From the NCBI RefSeq assembly GCF_015493435.1, contig NZ_WGDD01000029.1, forward strand, positions 160,661-224,660: DNA of 64,000 bases, read 5' to 3'. Made by a program: the position numbers and the translations under genes. The stretch is from Sulfurovum sp. (GTDB lineage Bacteria > Campylobacterota > Campylobacteria > Campylobacterales > Sulfurovaceae). Shown here piece by piece: positions 8,383-16,352 of the stretch (its first letter is position 1; the number at the start of each line of letters is the position of its first letter). The notes below the pieces were generated by a model. The model ran no database searches, was not told where the DNA came from, and saw only the letters and a list, made by a program, of their open reading frames with translations.

Positions 8383-8472
8383 ACTCACTCTACACGAAGA
8401 ACATTCTGAGCCGGATCGGCGAAGCTTCAGTGAGAGGAATTGTAACGGGACTTGGTTCCGGTGCAAGGAGAA
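8383..8472 (+). promoter_or_regulatory. Structured 5' leader of rpsU
   Basis: A leader of about 130 nt separates the promoter from rpsU. ACTCACT (8383-8389) can pair with AGTGAG (8429-8434). The motif AGTGAGAGGAATTGTAA (8429-8445) is followed by a small hairpin CGGGAC/GTTCCG (8446-8460) and AAGGAGAA (8465-8472). The rqcH leader has the same order of elements with a 16/17 match in the motif. Function unknown. Confidence 0.45.
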
Positions 8473-8500
8473 TTTACAATAAGAGAGGGGGTGCTTTTCG

Positions 8501-8713
8501 ATGCCAGGAATTAAACTGACTCCACGTGACTCTTTTGATGATGCTTACAGAAAATTCAAAAGACAAAGTGACAGAAACCTTATCGTAACTGAAGCGAGAG
8601 CTAGACAGCATTACGAGACTAAGACTGAAAAGAGAAAGAAAGAGAAGATCGCAACTCGCAAGAAGATCCTCAAGAAACTCTTCATGCTTAGAAGATACGA
8701 GTCCAGACTGTAA
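8501..8713 (+). CDS. rpsU: 30S ribosomal protein S21
   Basis: 70 aa. It is a basic late-assembling small-subunit protein that helps place the Shine-Dalgarno duplex. It has the family core [20 protein letters not shown], then [17 protein letters not shown] and a Lys/Arg-rich C-terminal half. Preceded by the Shine-Dalgarno GAGAGGGGG, with its own promoter and terminator; monocistronic. Confidence 0.95.
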   Translation: MPGIKLTPRDSFDDAYRKFKRQSDRNLIVTEARARQHYETKTEKRKKEKIATRKKILKKLFMLRRYESRL

Positions 8714-8724
8714 CCGGTCTTCGG

Positions 8725-8740
8725 CAGAGCTTCGGCTCTG
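8725..8740 (+). terminator. Hairpin after rpsU
   Basis: CAGAGC-TTCG-GCTCTG, a 6-bp stem with a stable UUCG tetraloop just after the rpsU stop; the T-rich tail (CTGCTTTTTA) comes about 12 nt later, so it may act as terminator or 3' stabiliser. Confidence 0.6.
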
Positions 8741-8850
8741 TCACTCACTACTGCTTTTTAACACAAACCGCATAAAACATTTCACAACTCATTACATCTT
8801 ATCTAACTTTTCGCTAAAATAAACCCAATTATTTTTCAAAAGGTTTTCCT

Positions 8851-10017
8851 ATGACATTTACAGCCCCTCTCCAAAAAGACTCCATCAAGATCATGCTGCT
8901 TGGTTCGGGTGAACTGGGTAAAGAAGTGACCATCGAAGCCCAGAGGCTCGGTATCGAAGTCGTCACTGTCGACAAATATGAGAATGCACCGGCCCATCTC
9001 GTTGCCAACCGTTCTTATGCTATTGATATGCAGGATGAAGCCTCGGTCATTGAAATTATTGAAAAAGAACAGCCGACGTACATTCTTCCCGAAGTAGAAG
9101 CCATTTCAATCTCTGCACTTTTTGAAGCAGAAAAAAGAGGGTACCGCGTGATCCCCAATGCAGAAGCGGTCAATAAAACGATGAACCGCAAAAACATTCG
9201 TGTCTTTGCGGCGGAAGAACTCTGTCTTAAAACCAGCGGCTATGAATTCGTCACTACCCTGGAAGGCTTGGAAGCGGCAGCGGAACGCATCGGTTTTCCC
9301 TGTGTTGTCAAGCCGGTAATGAGTTCTTCCGGACACGGACAGAGTATCGCCCGGACACCGGACGACATAGAGAAATCCTGGGAGATCGCCAAGGAAGCCA
9401 GAGGAGATGCCAGCGAACTGATCGTGGAAGAGTTCGTTCCTTTTGATTACGAGATCACACTTTTAACCATACGCAACGAAACGGGAACCGTCTTCTGTGA
9501 ACCCATAGGACACGTACAGAAAGACGGTGATTTCATTCTTTCCTGGCAGCCTATGCAGATGACTCCCTCAGCACTCAAAAAAGCACAGGAGATCGCCAAA
9601 GCGGTCACAGACGGTCTCGGTGGCCGCGGTATCTTCGGTGTGGAATTCTTCGTTAAAGATGACGAGGTCTACTTCTCCGAACTTTCACCCCGCCCGCACG
9701 ATACAGGAATGGTGACACTGATCACACAGAGCCAGAGCGAATTTGCCCTGCATGTCAGGGCCGTACTCGGCCTTCCGCTTGACTTCACTTTCTACGGTGC
9801 CGGTGCCTGCGGTGCTTACAAAGCAAAAAATGAAAGTCACAAGCCGGTGCTTGATATTCCGGATGATGCCTTTAGCCAAAACAGCTTTGTCAGGGTTTTC
9901 GGCAAGCCGGAATCCCATGTGGGAAGACGTATGGCCGTCAGTCTTGTCCTTGACAGCGATGTGGAAAGAGCCAAAACCAGAGCTGCACAGATCGTTTCAC
10001 AGATCGATGACCACTAA
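8851..10017 (+). CDS. purT: Formate-dependent phosphoribosylglycinamide formyltransferase
   Basis: 388 aa, the normal length. An ATP-grasp enzyme that makes formyl-GAR from GAR, formate and ATP in purine synthesis, bypassing the folate-dependent PurN. N-terminal domain [23 protein letters not shown]-grasp core with [17 protein letters not shown] and [18 protein letters not shown]; metal/ATP site [20 protein letters not shown] followed by [12 protein letters not shown]. First gene of an operon; its end overlaps yjbQ by 11 bp. A promoter-like CGCTAAAATAAA lies near 8811-8822. Confidence 0.96.
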   Translation: MTFTAPLQKDSIKIMLLGSGELGKEVTIEAQRLGIEVVTVDKYENAPAHLVANRSYAIDMQDEASVIEIIEKEQPTYILPEVEAISISALFEAEKRGYRVIPNAEAVNKTMNRKNIRVFAAEELCLKTSGYEFVTTLEGLEAAAERIGFPCVVKPVMSSSGHGQSIARTPDDIEKSWEIAKEARGDASELIVEEFVPFDYEITLLTIRNETGTVFCEPIGHVQKDGDFILSWQPMQMTPSALKKAQEIAKAVTDGLGGRGIFGVEFFVKDDEVYFSELSPRPHDTGMVTLITQSQSEFALHVRAVLGLPLDFTFYGAGACGAYKAKNESHKPVLDIPDDAFSQNSFVRVFGKPESHVGRRMAVSLVLDSDVERAKTRAAQIVSQIDDH

Positions 10018-10423
10018 ACAGTATGCACTCACCCTTCCGCCTTCAGGCAGGGGGATGCACCTTATCACCCAAAAGATAGACGATCTGCTCGACGGGTCCG
10101 TTCAGGCAGGGCTTGTCCATCTTTTTTTACAGCATACCTCGGCCAGTTTATGCCTCAGCGAAAATGCGGACCCGAGTGTACGCAGTGACGCAGAGCATTT
10201 CCTCAACGACCTTGTCCCCGAAACATATCCGAAATTCCGCCATACCTATGAAGGTGCCGACGATATGCCGTCCCATTTGAAAAATATGCTGCTTGGCACT
10301 TCTCTTACCATTCCCGTAGGGAACGGAAGACTGTTGCTCGGAACCTGGCAGGGCATTTACCTTTTTGAACACAGGGACAATGCCAGAAGCAGAACCATTA
10401 TCATGACATTACAAGGAGAATAG
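10007..10423 (+). CDS. yjbQ: YjbQ/UPF0047 family protein
   Basis: 138 aa from the ATG at 10007, inside the end of purT (translational coupling). Matches UPF0047: [51 protein letters not shown] and [18 protein letters not shown]. The conserved His and Glu residues are those of the metal-like pocket of the family. E. coli YjbQ has weak thiamin-phosphate synthase activity in vitro, but the physiological role is unsettled. Its place between purT and a hydroxyacid dehydrogenase gives no clear hint. Confidence 0.9.
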   Translation: MTTKQYALTLPPSGRGMHLITQKIDDLLDGSVQAGLVHLFLQHTSASLCLSENADPSVRSDAEHFLNDLVPETYPKFRHTYEGADDMPSHLKNMLLGTSLTIPVGNGRLLLGTWQGIYLFEHRDNARSRTIIMTLQGE

Positions 10424-10425
10424 GC

Positions 10426-11367
10426 ATGCCAAAACAGATCGTTATACTGGACACTGAAACCTTAGGAAGAGATCTTGACCTCAGCGTACTCGAACAGTTC
10501 GGAGAGGTAACCGCCTACACCACCACTACCGCAGATGAAACACTTTCCCGCATTCAGAATGCCGATATCGTCATCAGCAACAAAGTGGTACTCACAGAAG
10601 AAACGATGCGGCAGTGCCCCTCTCTGGAACTCATCTGCATCGCTGCAACCGGCACGAACAATGTCGACCTTGATGGGGCCAAAAAACTAAATATCGCAGT
10701 CAAAAATGTTGCAGGATACTCCACACAGTCGGTTGTCCAGCACACTTTTGCCATGCTTTTCTACCTCCTTGAGCATATGGATTATTATCATCATGTCGTA
10801 CAAAGCGGCCTGTGGAGTATGTCCGGCCTCTTTACCGATGTTTCACGTCCTTTTCATGAGCTCTCCGGCAAAAAATGGGGTATCATCGGAATGGGCAGTA
10901 TCGGACAGGAGGTTGCCAGGGTCGCAACGGCTTTTGGCGCACATGTAGGGTACTACTCGACCAGCGGGCAGAACACAGAACATCCCTACCTGAACCAGCC
11001 GCTTGATGTCCTGCTCTCCACCAGTGATATTATTTCCATACATGCCCCGCTCAACGACAAAACCTATGCACTTGTCAACGAAACAAACCTGCCGCTTCTC
11101 AGAGACAAAGCGATCCTTCTCAACCTTGGCCGGGGAGGGATCATCAATGAAACAGACCTGGCATATGAACTGGACAGAAGAGAGATTTACGCAGGCCTGG
11201 ACGTACTGGAGAAAGAACCGTTCGATCCCGACAACAGACTGAACGGCGTAGTACACAAAGAGCGTCTGCTGATCACACCGCATATTGCATGGAGCAGTAT
11301 TGAAGCACGGCGTAAGCTTTTAGCAGGTATTGTCAGCAATATTGAAACATATTTAAACAAGGGTTAA
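10426..11367 (+). CDS. D-isomer 2-hydroxyacid dehydrogenase (glycerate/hydroxypyruvate type)
   Basis: 313 aa, NAD-dependent. Rossmann motif WGIIGMGSIGQEVARVATAF (around residue 145), catalytic Arg in LNLGRGGIINE, Glu in GLDVLEKEPF and His in ITPHIAWSS. The spacing and the VSNKVVLTEETM N-terminal lid resemble HprA-type glycerate dehydrogenases. It starts 3 nt after yjbQ and is followed 4 nt later by the flavoprotein gene, so it is in one operon. It probably interconverts hydroxypyruvate and glycerate, or a similar small 2-ketoacid; substrate not provable here. Confidence 0.88.
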   Translation: MPKQIVILDTETLGRDLDLSVLEQFGEVTAYTTTTADETLSRIQNADIVISNKVVLTEETMRQCPSLELICIAATGTNNVDLDGAKKLNIAVKNVAGYSTQSVVQHTFAMLFYLLEHMDYYHHVVQSGLWSMSGLFTDVSRPFHELSGKKWGIIGMGSIGQEVARVATAFGAHVGYYSTSGQNTEHPYLNQPLDVLLSTSDIISIHAPLNDKTYALVNETNLPLLRDKAILLNLGRGGIINETDLAYELDRREIYAGLDVLEKEPFDPDNRLNGVVHKERLLITPHIAWSSIEARRKLLAGIVSNIETYLNKG

Positions 11368-11370
11368 TAG

Positions 11371-12981
11371 ATGATTGATGTACTTATCATAGGTTCCGGA
11401 GGGGCAGGACTTTCTGCCGCGCTTGCCGCCAAAGAGGCAGGTGCTTCCGTACTGGTCGCAGGGAAGATGTACCCGACGAATTCACAGACTTCCATGGCGC
11501 AGGGAGGCATGAATGCCGCACTCGGCAACGTAGAAGAGGACCATATCGCCCTGCATATACAGGACACCGTCAAGTCCGCCCATGGACTCTGCGATGAAGA
11601 TATGGTACGGCAGATGTGCGGGGACGCACCCCGGACCGTAGAGTGGCTGGAGAGCATCGGTGTACCTTTCTCCCGACTGAATAGCGATACACAGGGTATC
11701 AAAACCATTGCACAGAGACAGATGGGCGGCGCATCGGCCAAACGTGCCTGCTATGCCCAGGATTATACCGGACTGAAGATCCTGCACACCCTTTACGATA
11801 CCTGCCTGAAAGAAGGGATTAAATTTATAGATGAGCACTATCTGCTGAACCTCATCGTTGACGGGGGTCTGACTCCCGACCAGACCGCCAAAGGTGCCAC
11901 TTTCCTCAACATACGTACCGGCAGGGTCAGGCAAATCGATGCCAAATCCGTTGTCATGGCGACGGGAGGCTACGGCAGTATTTACCACGGTTTCACCACC
12001 AACATGTACGGTGCTACCGGTGATGGGATCGCTGCGGTATTACGGGCCGGCGGTGCACTCAGCGATATGGAGTTCATACAGTTTCACCCTACCGCGCTCA
12101 AGCACTCCTGTATACTCATTTCAGAGAGTGCAAGAGGGGAAGGCGGATACCTGCTCAATGAGGACGGTGAACGTTTTATCGATGAGCTCAAGCCGCGCGA
12201 CGAAGTGGCACGGGCGATATTCGCACAAATGAAAGAAGGCAGGAGGGTTTTCCTTGATGTACGACATCTCGGAGAAAAGAAACTGATGGAACTGCTTCCC
12301 CAGGAAGTCGAATTATGCAAAATGCACGAGCATGTTGACCCTTCACGCGAGCTCATTCCCATTAAACCGGTCGCGCACTATTCTATGGGCGGGATCGATG
12401 TCGATTATGCACTGGAAGTGAATGGTATCAAAGGATGTTTTGCCGCAGGAGAATGTTCCAATGCCAAAGTACACGGGGCAAACCGCCTTGGGGGGAACTC
12501 TCTGCTTGAAATTACCGCTTTTGGGCGCTTTGCCGGCGAGAATGCTTCCAAACATGCGCTCTATGCCAGTTCCAAACCGGCAGACGATTCACAGCGGAAA
12601 AGAGACGAAGCAGAAATCGAATCGCTTTTCACACAGGAGAGCAGTGAGAGTTTTTACACCTATAGAGAAATGCTTGGTGAACTCTTCTATGAGAAAGTGG
12701 GTATCGTCAGGAACAATGTACAGCTGAATGAAGCGCTTGAAGAGGTCATCGCCATGCAGGTAGCCCAAAAGAGAATGGGCATCAGCGACAAAAGCAGAAG
12801 CAACAACCAGAACCTCATCGAATTCCTCGAATTCAAAAGTGCCCTGCTTCTGGCACCTGCCGTCATTTCAGCGGCCATTGCCCGTGATGAAAGCCGCGGG
12901 GCCCACTACAAAATCGGGTTTGAAGAAGAGAATGATGCGTTCAAGAAACATCTTGTGATGCAATGGAAGAAGGAGGTATGA
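11371..12981 (+). CDS. Fumarate reductase/succinate dehydrogenase flavoprotein subunit
   Basis: 536 aa. FAD-binding VLIIGSGGAGLSAALAAKEA at the N-terminus, SMAQGGMNAAL, FHPTALKHSCILISESARGE with GGYLLNEDGERF, active-site HYSMGGIDVD and GECSNAKVHGANRLGGNSLL. No twin-arginine signal, so the subunit is cytoplasmic, unlike periplasmic MfrA. Its partner is the Fe-S subunit gene 107 bp downstream; between them is a REP pair. No membrane anchor gene is present nearby. It probably reduces fumarate or oxidises succinate, for example in the reductive TCA cycle; L-aspartate oxidase is a less likely reading because of the partner gene. Confidence 0.85.
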   Translation: MIDVLIIGSGGAGLSAALAAKEAGASVLVAGKMYPTNSQTSMAQGGMNAALGNVEEDHIALHIQDTVKSAHGLCDEDMVRQMCGDAPRTVEWLESIGVPFSRLNSDTQGIKTIAQRQMGGASAKRACYAQDYTGLKILHTLYDTCLKEGIKFIDEHYLLNLIVDGGLTPDQTAKGATFLNIRTGRVRQIDAKSVVMATGGYGSIYHGFTTNMYGATGDGIAAVLRAGGALSDMEFIQFHPTALKHSCILISESARGEGGYLLNEDGERFIDELKPRDEVARAIFAQMKEGRRVFLDVRHLGEKKLMELLPQEVELCKMHEHVDPSRELIPIKPVAHYSMGGIDVDYALEVNGIKGCFAAGECSNAKVHGANRLGGNSLLEITAFGRFAGENASKHALYASSKPADDSQRKRDEAEIESLFTQESSESFYTYREMLGELFYEKVGIVRNNVQLNEALEEVIAMQVAQKRMGISDKSRSNNQNLIEFLEFKSALLLAPAVISAAIARDESRGAHYKIGFEEENDAFKKHLVMQWKKEV

Positions 12982-13001
12982 TGATCACTTTTTTACCGCC
13001 G

Positions 13002-13068
13002 CGTAGGGTGCTGTCCCCCGACAGCACCGATCAAACAATCTACCAAAGGGTGGTGGACAGCACCCTAC
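13002..13068. repeat. REP inverted pair between the two fumarate reductase genes
   Basis: CGTAGGGTGCTGT (from 13002), with an internal CTGTC/GACAG hairpin, and the inverted partner ACAGCACCCTAC ending at 13068, about 67 bp in all. The same palindrome type occurs inside rqcH and at the ends of several genes. Confidence 0.75.
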
Positions 13069-13087
13069 AAAAGAATCAGGAGTCCCT

Positions 13088-13819
13088 ATGCAAATAAGTA
13101 TCTTTCGTTCCGAAACCAACACCCATCAGAACTACAGGCTTCCTGCGGGAGAGATACCCCTTCTGAGTGCACTCGTTTACATTAAAGAGACACTGGATGC
13201 CACCCTGACCTTTTCCGCGGGATGCCGTGCATCTGTCTGCGGTACCTGTGCGGTACGGGTGAACGGCAGAGAGGAACTTGCCTGCTCCTACAAGGTCAAG
13301 CCGGGTGATGTCATCGAACCGTTGCAGTACCATCCGGTCCTGCGTGACCTGAAAGTGGACAAAGAGCGTGCCATGGCCACCCTCAAACAAGGTACCACAT
13401 GGCTGCAGGAGTTCAGGGAAGCCTCCCTATCACATCAAGATGAGAAACGTACAGAGAAACAGACAGACTGCATACTCTGTGATGCCTGCTACTCCGCCTG
13501 CCCGGTCTTTGCCGTCAACCCTGAGTTTTTGGGGCCCTTTGCCCTGACCCGTGCCTTCCGCTACACCGAAGACGGACGTGAAGGCGATGCCAAAAGCATC
13601 ATAGACACTATCCAGACAAACGGCGTGTGGGATTGTACCCTATGCGGAGAATGTACGGCAGTCTGCCCCAAAGGCATCGACCCGAAAATGGACATTACGA
13701 TGCTCAGAGGCGAGTCGGTCAAGCACGGGCATGCCGACCCCTCCTTTGCCACACAGAGTTTCGGTACACCGGATTTTGGAGGGGGAGGATTCGGGTTCGA
13801 TCCAAATGCAGGGTTTTAA
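13088..13819 (+). CDS. Fumarate reductase/succinate dehydrogenase iron-sulfur subunit
   Basis: 243 aa. N-terminal 2Fe-2S domain with CRASVCGTCAVRVNGREELAC; C-terminal domain with two clusters, CILCDACYSACPVF and CTLCGECTAVCPKGIDP. In SdhB/FrdB it passes electrons from the flavin to a membrane quinone site or another partner. The C-terminus ends in a glycine-rich tail (PDFGGGGFGFDPNAGF), unusual for the family. No SdhC/D or CCG-domain SdhE gene follows, so the electron partner is encoded elsewhere or is soluble. Confidence 0.9.
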   Translation: MQISIFRSETNTHQNYRLPAGEIPLLSALVYIKETLDATLTFSAGCRASVCGTCAVRVNGREELACSYKVKPGDVIEPLQYHPVLRDLKVDKERAMATLKQGTTWLQEFREASLSHQDEKRTEKQTDCILCDACYSACPVFAVNPEFLGPFALTRAFRYTEDGREGDAKSIIDTIQTNGVWDCTLCGECTAVCPKGIDPKMDITMLRGESVKHGHADPSFATQSFGTPDFGGGGFGFDPNAGF

Positions 13820-13844
13820 GCTTTAATGGTTTTGATTAGAGTAA

Positions 13845-13936
13845 GTGGTTTATTTTCTTGATAGAATGCCCATTATGTAAACCACCAAAGCCCTAAAACA
13901 CGGCACTTTAAGGTTAGATCCATTTTGGTGAACCTT
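13845..13936. repeat. Inverted repeats downstream of sdhB
   Basis: GTGGTTTA (13845-13852) with TAAACCAC (13878-13885), and AAGGTT (13910-13915) with AACCTT (13931-13936). The following 80 bp also hold GGGGTTTT and AAACCCC arms. The 200-bp gap between sdhB and the convergent thioesterase is thus full of short palindromes and could end transcription in both directions. Confidence 0.4.
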
Positions 13937-14019
13937 AATCCAAAAGTTTAAAGCCCTTATTTACGGGGTTTTCTGGTTTAAGGTTTGTATTATTTGAGAG
14001 AAAACTTAAATGTTCCACT

Positions 14020-14424
14020 TTAAGCATTTTTAAACCCCTTAATAACCCCTTCTGGAATCTTCATAGGTCTCATATTTTTAGCATTTACAAAAACCCATTC
14101 TGTTTTTCCTTCCAAAATAACCGCACCGTCATCTGGACGTGTAATCTCATAGCGACGGGTCGACATGATCTTCCCGATCTCTTCTATCCAAGTCTTCATC
14201 TGCAGTTCATCGTTCTCAAAAGCAGGTTTTTTGTATTCGATAGCGTGGGATTTCGCCACCCAGGTTCCGCCCAGTTCCAGACACTTTTCATAGCCGGAAC
14301 CGACAGCCTGGGAATGCTTCGTTGCAGCATCGATCATCCAGGAGAGGTAGGTAACGTTGTTGACGTGACCGTTGAAGTCAATGTCTTCTTTGGTTACCTT
14401 GAAGGTATAGCTGAATTTTTTCAT
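14020..14424 (-). CDS. Acyl-CoA/acyl-ACP thioesterase, hotdog (4HBT) family
   Basis: 134 aa. The family signature is DFNGHVNNVTYLSWMIDAAT near the N-terminus, then AIEYKKPAFENDELQMKTWI and RRYEITRPDDGAVILEGKTEWV. Members cleave thioesters of fatty acyl or aromatic acyl groups; the substrate is not evident. Its ATG shares bases with the TGA of a truncated HEPN reading frame upstream (ATGA overlap). Confidence 0.82.
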   Translation of the reverse strand: MKKFSYTFKVTKEDIDFNGHVNNVTYLSWMIDAATKHSQAVGSGYEKCLELGGTWVAKSHAIEYKKPAFENDELQMKTWIEEIGKIMSTRRYEITRPDDGAVILEGKTEWVFVNAKNMRPMKIPEGVIKGFKNA

Positions 14425-14519
14425 AATTCGCCTACAATTGGCTCAAAACGATACGCTATGGTAGCGATGGCATTGTTTATTTGAAGAAAAATCTCTTTGA
14501 CCAAAGGATCATTATGCAC
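14421..14519 (-). pseudogene. Truncated HEPN (DUF86-like) toxin remnant
   Basis: A 32-aa frame starting with GTG at 14519, which overlaps the end of the nucleotidyltransferase gene exactly where a HEPN partner starts in MntA-HEPN pairs. It reads VHNDPLVKEIFLQINNAIAT, then IAYRFEPIVGEL and TGA. The first helix resembles the N-terminus of HEPN/DUF86 proteins; the catalytic RX4-6H part is absent. The fusion to the thioesterase start suggests a deletion. Confidence 0.5.
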
Positions 14520-14805
14520 TTATAGCCTCTTGCTCTATTTGTTTTTTGAGGTAAGTGTTCATTCTCTCCCGTATCTGAACAATATCTGTAGAAATACCCA
14601 AAAGCTCTTCCAGCTCTATGCGGATACGCGAGAGAAGAAAAAGATTGGAATGCCTGAGAGAGATAAAGACATCGACGTCACTCTCTTCTGTAGCCCTGTC
14701 TTTTGCATATGAGCCAAAAAGACCTATCTGTTCTATGCCATATTGTTCTTTATGCATCTCTTTGTAGGCATGAAGTGTTTCCAGAATTTTATCTTTACTT
14801 AACAT
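14512..14805 (-). CDS. MntA-type minimal nucleotidyltransferase (antitoxin-like)
   Basis: 97 aa from the ATG at 14805, preceded by GAGAGGAG; a TATAAT box lies over the upstream ATG at 14829, so that start is unlikely. The fold has IGLFGSYAKDRATEESDVDVFI, the GSx10DxD signature of MNT-domain nucleotidyltransferases. In type VII toxin-antitoxin pairs MntA neutralises a HEPN RNase by adding AMP to it. Here only a 32-codon stump of a HEPN gene remains, so this is probably an orphan antitoxin. Confidence 0.82.
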   Translation of the reverse strand: MLSKDKILETLHAYKEMHKEQYGIEQIGLFGSYAKDRATEESDVDVFISLRHSNLFLLSRIRIELEELLGISTDIVQIRERMNTYLKKQIEQEAISA

Positions 14806-14838
14806 CTTCTGCTCCTCTCTTTGTATCATTATAGCATA

Positions 14839-16119
14839 TTAGATATCTCTCGGGTCGACAATCTTCCCGGCGATGGCACTTGCCGCGGCCACGGCCGAGT
14901 TGGCCAGGTAGATCTCGGAGGTTCTCGCACCCATACGTCCCACGAAGTTACGGTTGGTCGTGGCAACACAGCGTTCACCGTCTCCCAGAATCCCCATATA
15001 GCCGCCAAGGCAGGCCCCGCAGGTCGGGTTGGAAACCACGGCCCCCGCTTCGATGAGGATATCCATCAAACCTTCATGCTGTGCCTGAAGAAAGATTTTC
15101 TGTGTGGCAGGAGTGACGATCATACGTGTATGTTTAGCCACTTTCTGCCCCTTCATAATCTCAGCAGCAATACGCAAGTCTTCAATACGACCGTTGGTAC
15201 AGGAGCCGATCATCACCTGATCGATCTTCAAGTCATCTTCTACGGCCTGCTCTACCGGCTTGCCGTTCGACGGGAGGAAAGGGTAGGCGATTACCGGTGA
15301 AAGGTTTGCCATGTCGATAGTGATCTCCTGACAGTAAACAGCATCGTCATCCGAATAGTGTATTTTCGGTTCAGACCGTAAGCCGCCATTGGCTTCTTTT
15401 CTCTCTTCAAGATACTGTCGAGAAACAGCATCCACAGCAAAAATACCATTTTTGGCACCCGCTTCAATGGCCATGTTGCACATAGAAAACCTGTCTGCCA
15501 TACCAAGATGTGCTACACCGTCTCCTGTAAACTCAATGGCTTTATACAAGGCACCGTCCACACCCAAAATACGAATAAGCTCCAAAATGATGTCTTTTCC
15601 GTAAATATGCTCACCCGGTTTACCCACAAGATTTACCTTGATCGTCTCCGGCACTTTAAACCAGTTGCCGCCGGTGATAATAGAGAAGGAAATATCTGTC
15701 GAACCCATCCCTGTTGAAAAAGCACCAAGTGCTCCATGTGTACAGGTATGCGAGTCTGCACCGATGATGACATCACCGGGAATGACCAGCCCTTTTTCGG
15801 GAAGCAGGGCATGCTCTATCCCCATATCTTTCTCATCAAAAAAGTATTTCAGGTCATGCTTGTAGGCAAACTCTCGTGATATTTTTGCCTGATTTGCAGA
15901 CGCGATGTCTTTTGCGGGAATATAGTGATCCATCACAATGGCAAAGCCATCCGGGTTGGCAAGTTTTTCTGCACCGCTTTCCTCAAATGCCTTAATGGAA
16001 ATGGGTGTCGTAATGTCATTGCCGATCGTCATATCGATCGGCACTCTTACGATCTCTCCTGCATGAACTTCTTTCCCGGCATGCTCTGAAAAGATCTTTT
16101 CTGTAATTGTTTGTCCCAT
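14839..16119 (-). CDS. leuC: 3-isopropylmalate dehydratase large subunit
   Basis: 426 aa from the ATG at 16119 (MGQTITEKIFSEHAGKEV), with AAGGAAAATCCT before it. An aconitase-family enzyme that isomerises isopropylmalate in leucine synthesis. Substrate and cluster motifs: VIIGADSHTCTHGALGAFST, IGSCTNGRIEDLRIAAEI (cluster Cys) and NPTCGACLGGYMGILG (two cluster Cys). It needs LeuD, which is not in the window. Length and the single-domain form fit the archaeal/epsilon LeuC type; a homoaconitase role is less likely. Confidence 0.88.
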   Translation of the reverse strand: MGQTITEKIFSEHAGKEVHAGEIVRVPIDMTIGNDITTPISIKAFEESGAEKLANPDGFAIVMDHYIPAKDIASANQAKISREFAYKHDLKYFFDEKDMGIEHALLPEKGLVIPGDVIIGADSHTCTHGALGAFSTGMGSTDISFSIITGGNWFKVPETIKVNLVGKPGEHIYGKDIILELIRILGVDGALYKAIEFTGDGVAHLGMADRFSMCNMAIEAGAKNGIFAVDAVSRQYLEERKEANGGLRSEPKIHYSDDDAVYCQEITIDMANLSPVIAYPFLPSNGKPVEQAVEDDLKIDQVMIGSCTNGRIEDLRIAAEIMKGQKVAKHTRMIVTPATQKIFLQAQHEGLMDILIEAGAVVSNPTCGACLGGYMGILGDGERCVATTNRNFVGRMGARTSEIYLANSAVAAASAIAGKIVDPRDI

Positions 16120-16224
16120 AGGATTTTCCTTAACTTTATAATCATTCAATTACGCGAATTATAGCGAAATATATTTATGGTAGAATTGCACCCACATATA
16201 CCCATTTGGCATGGGTTTAATTTT

Positions 16225-16342
16225 ACAATTCCTTCTCGCCACGGCAACGCTTTTACGAGAAATCATTTAGTGATTTCCTGCATTACGATTTAGCGTTAAA
16301 AGTGAGAGGAATTCTAAAGGGGCTTTGCTCCTTTAAAAGGAG
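16225..16342 (+). promoter_or_regulatory. Structured leader of rqcH with an inverted copy of the rpsU-type motif
   Basis: AATTCCTTCTC (16227-16237) pairs with GAGAGGAATT (16304-16313), AACGC (16246-16250) with GCGTT (16293-16297), and GAAATCA with TGATTTC (16259-16265, 16271-16277), giving one long nested stem. The motif AGTGAGAGGAATTCTAA (16301-16317) is followed by a hairpin AAAGGGGC/GCTCCTTT (16316-16334) and AAAAGGAGA. The rpsU leader has the same order of parts. Confidence 0.5.
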
Positions 16343-16352
16343 ACCTTTTTTA

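Noticed and set aside
11371..12981. L-aspartate oxidase (nadB)
   Set aside because: The paired Fe-S subunit gene and absence of nadA or nadC nearby favour a fumarate reductase or succinate dehydrogenase flavoprotein, though the families are related.
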